Assembly: GCA_949361645.1 (NCBI GenBank)
Contig: OX442418.1
Span: 7,629,376-7,693,375, forward strand
Direction of reading: 5' to 3'
Length of the DNA: 64,000 bases
Source of the DNA: Spongilla lacustris
Lineage: Eukaryota > Porifera > Demospongiae > Spongillida > Spongillidae
Position 1 is the first letter of the stretch. Each line of letters starts with the position of its first letter. Both the position numbers and the translations under genes were made by a program. Positions 62,259 through 64,000 of the stretch are shown here, piece by piece. The notes under the pieces are model-generated. The model ran no database searches and was not told the DNA's origin. It saw only the letters and a list, made by a program, of their open reading frames with translations.

Positions 62259-63040
62259 AAATATACCCCATACGTTGGATCAACCGGGGATATTTTACAA
62301 TGGTATAATGATAAACACTACTAGTAATGTGCATATATATAGCTGGCTATAAATAGGCTAGATCAAACGTTACATGTGTAGATATAAAAAAAATTGGGCT
62401 CCACCTATGATTCGGGCATACATGCATGCGTGCGCGATCGATCGATCGATCAACTGTTCGAGAGATCGCGATCGTGTACATAAACGTAGGGTGGTCTCTT
62501 TTTTTTAGTTTCTTCCTTTATATATCATACGCAAATCGTTATATGCTTGAATCAGGCATGGTCTGGCGGCATGGCTATGGATAAAAGTGTAGATCCTACG
62601 TGCATATGTATGCGCTTTTTTTATGCCATCCCTTATAATTATTAGTATATATCAAAGTGAAAAAGAGGTACCGAGCAATAAGCAAGATTGTATGTGTCTT
62701 TATTCAACCATCATACGTATAGCCAACTGTGTGTAGTGCTTTGTTTTGCAAAACATCAATACACTTGCAAGACTATGTCCTCATCCTCTGAATACAGTTG
62801 TGAAAAGCTTAAGTATGGAAATCACTCAGTGAAAATGATGAAGAGGTATATATTTCTCTTGGTGTAAAGTCATTAATGTACAATATACTATCAACATGAT
62901 AATAGAAGTGTGGACAAGGAAAAGAGAGGGAAAGCCGGGGAGAATCAATTCAGAAGAGATCAACAATTGAATGCAGAACTGAGGTATGATAGATTAACAA
63001 TTTTTTTACATACATGTACAGTGTAATCTATTGTTTGCAA
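62259..63040. other. intergenic, AT-rich
   Basis: No supported gene. It includes a short GATC run at about 62437-62452. Confidence 0.4.
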
Positions 63041-63324
63041 TGTTATATTGCACAGAAGCCACTAAGCAAGAAAGTGGACTGCGGCAGTAATATAAATAAT
63101 AGTAAGGGATTATTGTTATTATTAATTAACCTAGCTACATTATTTATAAAAAAATTCCATGCATATGTTACGTGGGTCAACGGGCAACTTTAATATAGTA
63201 GCTTCACAACAAATGCACTTACAACATTGCCGTACTCCGTAGCTAAGCAACCCCGCAGCTGTTCCTAATGAATATTATTACGCGGTCATTTCCGTGCGCA
63301 GGCGCACAGTACTACATTGTTACA
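63041..63324 (-). mobile_element. probable 3' LTR of Ty3/gypsy element
   Basis: Read on the - strand, a purine tract AGGAGGGGAG ends just before TGTAACAATG at 63324, and the segment closes with ATAACA at 63041. TG...CA ends, a polypurine tract directly upstream and the position 37 bases after the pol stop all fit a 3' LTR. Confirmation needs the 5' LTR, which is outside the window. Confidence 0.6.
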
Positions 63325-63361
63325 ATACTCCCCTCCTAGTTTCTTGCATCCTTGCAAGATC

Positions 63362-64000
63362 TTAGTGTTCAACATAAATCCCATAGCAATCAGGGGGTCT
63401 TCGATTTCTCTGGGGACGTGCCATTTGTACGTTGTCTGCGTCAGGCTCATCATCTGCATCTACACAGCATCCAGATTCTGCATGCACTGCATAATCTTCA
63501 AAAGCAAGATTTTCTTTGGGTTTTGACGGTCGAGACGCCTCATCTGTTTGCTTTGGAACTGGGTTAGCTCTGCGGTTTTGTCCTTTTCCTTCTTTAGGTA
63601 GGCCGTAACATCGTTTCAATCTATTACGATGGACAACAACCGTTTTCATGGAGCCCACTAGCTGGATGCGGTAATTTAATGCACCATTTATACGGTCAAT
63701 CACAGTATAAGGTCCCCGCCAAAGAGAAGCCAGTTTTTTGGTCCTTCCCTGTTTTACTGCAGGTACAAACAGCCACACCTGATCACCTACTGTGAACTTC
63801 TCTCCACTTACACCCTTGTCATACTGCTTCTTGCTTCGATCATGAGCTGAAGCCAGTTGTTCCTTTACATCACTGAAGATCTTGCGGAGAGATTTGTTCA
63901 ATGTCTCCACATACTGAGGTACCGTCGGCTCTCCCCCCTCTCCGTATTCCTGAACATTCAATTGACCGACGGCAATGTCAATTGGTAGAAGTGGAGAGCG
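63362..64000 (-). CDS. Ty3/gypsy pol, integrase C-terminus (partial)
   Basis: The frame is open from the right edge of the window to the stop at 63362, so the 5' part of the gene lies beyond 64000. It encodes the end of the integrase: an RSKKQYDKGV segment, then the small barrel after it (FTVGDQVWLFVP, then LWRGPYTVIDRI and VHRNRLKRCY), followed by a polar tail. Integrase inserts the element's DNA copy into the genome. No stop or frameshift is seen in the 213 or so visible codons, so the copy may be recent. Confidence 0.85.
   Translation of the reverse strand, partial: RSPLLPIDIAVGQLNVQEYGEGGEPTVPQYVETLNKSLRKIFSDVKEQLASAHDRSKKQYDKGVSGEKFTVGDQVWLFVPAVKQGRTKKLASLWRGPYTVIDRINGALNYRIQLVGSMKTVVVHRNRLKRCYGLPKEGKGQNRRANPVPKQTDEASRPSKPKENLAFEDYAVHAESGCCVDADDEPDADNVQMARPQRNRRPPDCYGIYVEH

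Noticed and set aside
62122..62352. Pro-Asn / Arg-Val repeat peptides on both strands
   Set aside because: Produced by translating the CCCTAA array.

Overview
The window reads as nuclear DNA of a marine invertebrate animal. A sponge (demosponge) is my best guess. The basis is single-copy metazoan genes (VPS41, NSUN6, a DHX8 end) split into many small exons with AT-rich introns, several introns of only 45-60 bases, death-domain caspases, TTAGGG-type repeats, and a dense mix of non-LTR, BEL/Pao and Ty3/gypsy retroelements with inverted-repeat elements. The species assignment is inference; no rRNA, mitochondrial or other diagnostic sequence is present.

Layout. 1-8520: repeat-dominated, with a palindromic element, a decayed R2/NeSL-type non-LTR retrotransposon (- strand) and a BEL/Pao retroelement whose two halves face opposite ways. 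8592-8811: the last exon of a DHX8/Prp22-like splicing helicase. 9547-25304: a complete VPS41 gene in 33 exons (+). 26807-27121: a small one-helix ORF that overlaps the start of NSUN6. 27105-30820: a complete NSUN6 RNA cytosine methyltransferase gene in 10 exons (+). 32734-39466: a 13-exon protein kinase gene (+) with an unknown cysteine-rich N-terminal region and the unusual catalytic motifs HCD and DFD; a TTAA-flanked element sits in its long intron. 39664-41100: inverted-repeat elements, one carrying a helicase fragment.

41368-59674 is the most interesting part: two caspase genes on the - strand. The caspase domains are nearly identical, but the N-terminal halves differ. Copy 1 has three death-like domains and a Thr/Pro decapeptide repeat; copy 2 has one unrelated death domain. 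Two linker exons shared by the copies lie in opposite order. All the introns I can trace in both genes fall in phase 1, so modules could be exchanged without breaking the frame. Between and beside the copies lie several truncated R2/NeSL-type retrotransposon copies and two palindromic elements, one of 1.43 kb.

59675-64000: little recognisable coding sequence, a perfect 28-bp-arm hairpin, a six-unit CCCTAA array, and at the right edge the 3' end of a Ty3/gypsy pol gene with its probable LTR.

Exon coordinates were read by eye from splice signals, protein-family similarity and phase. Every listed multi-exon model closes in frame, but none was tested against transcripts.
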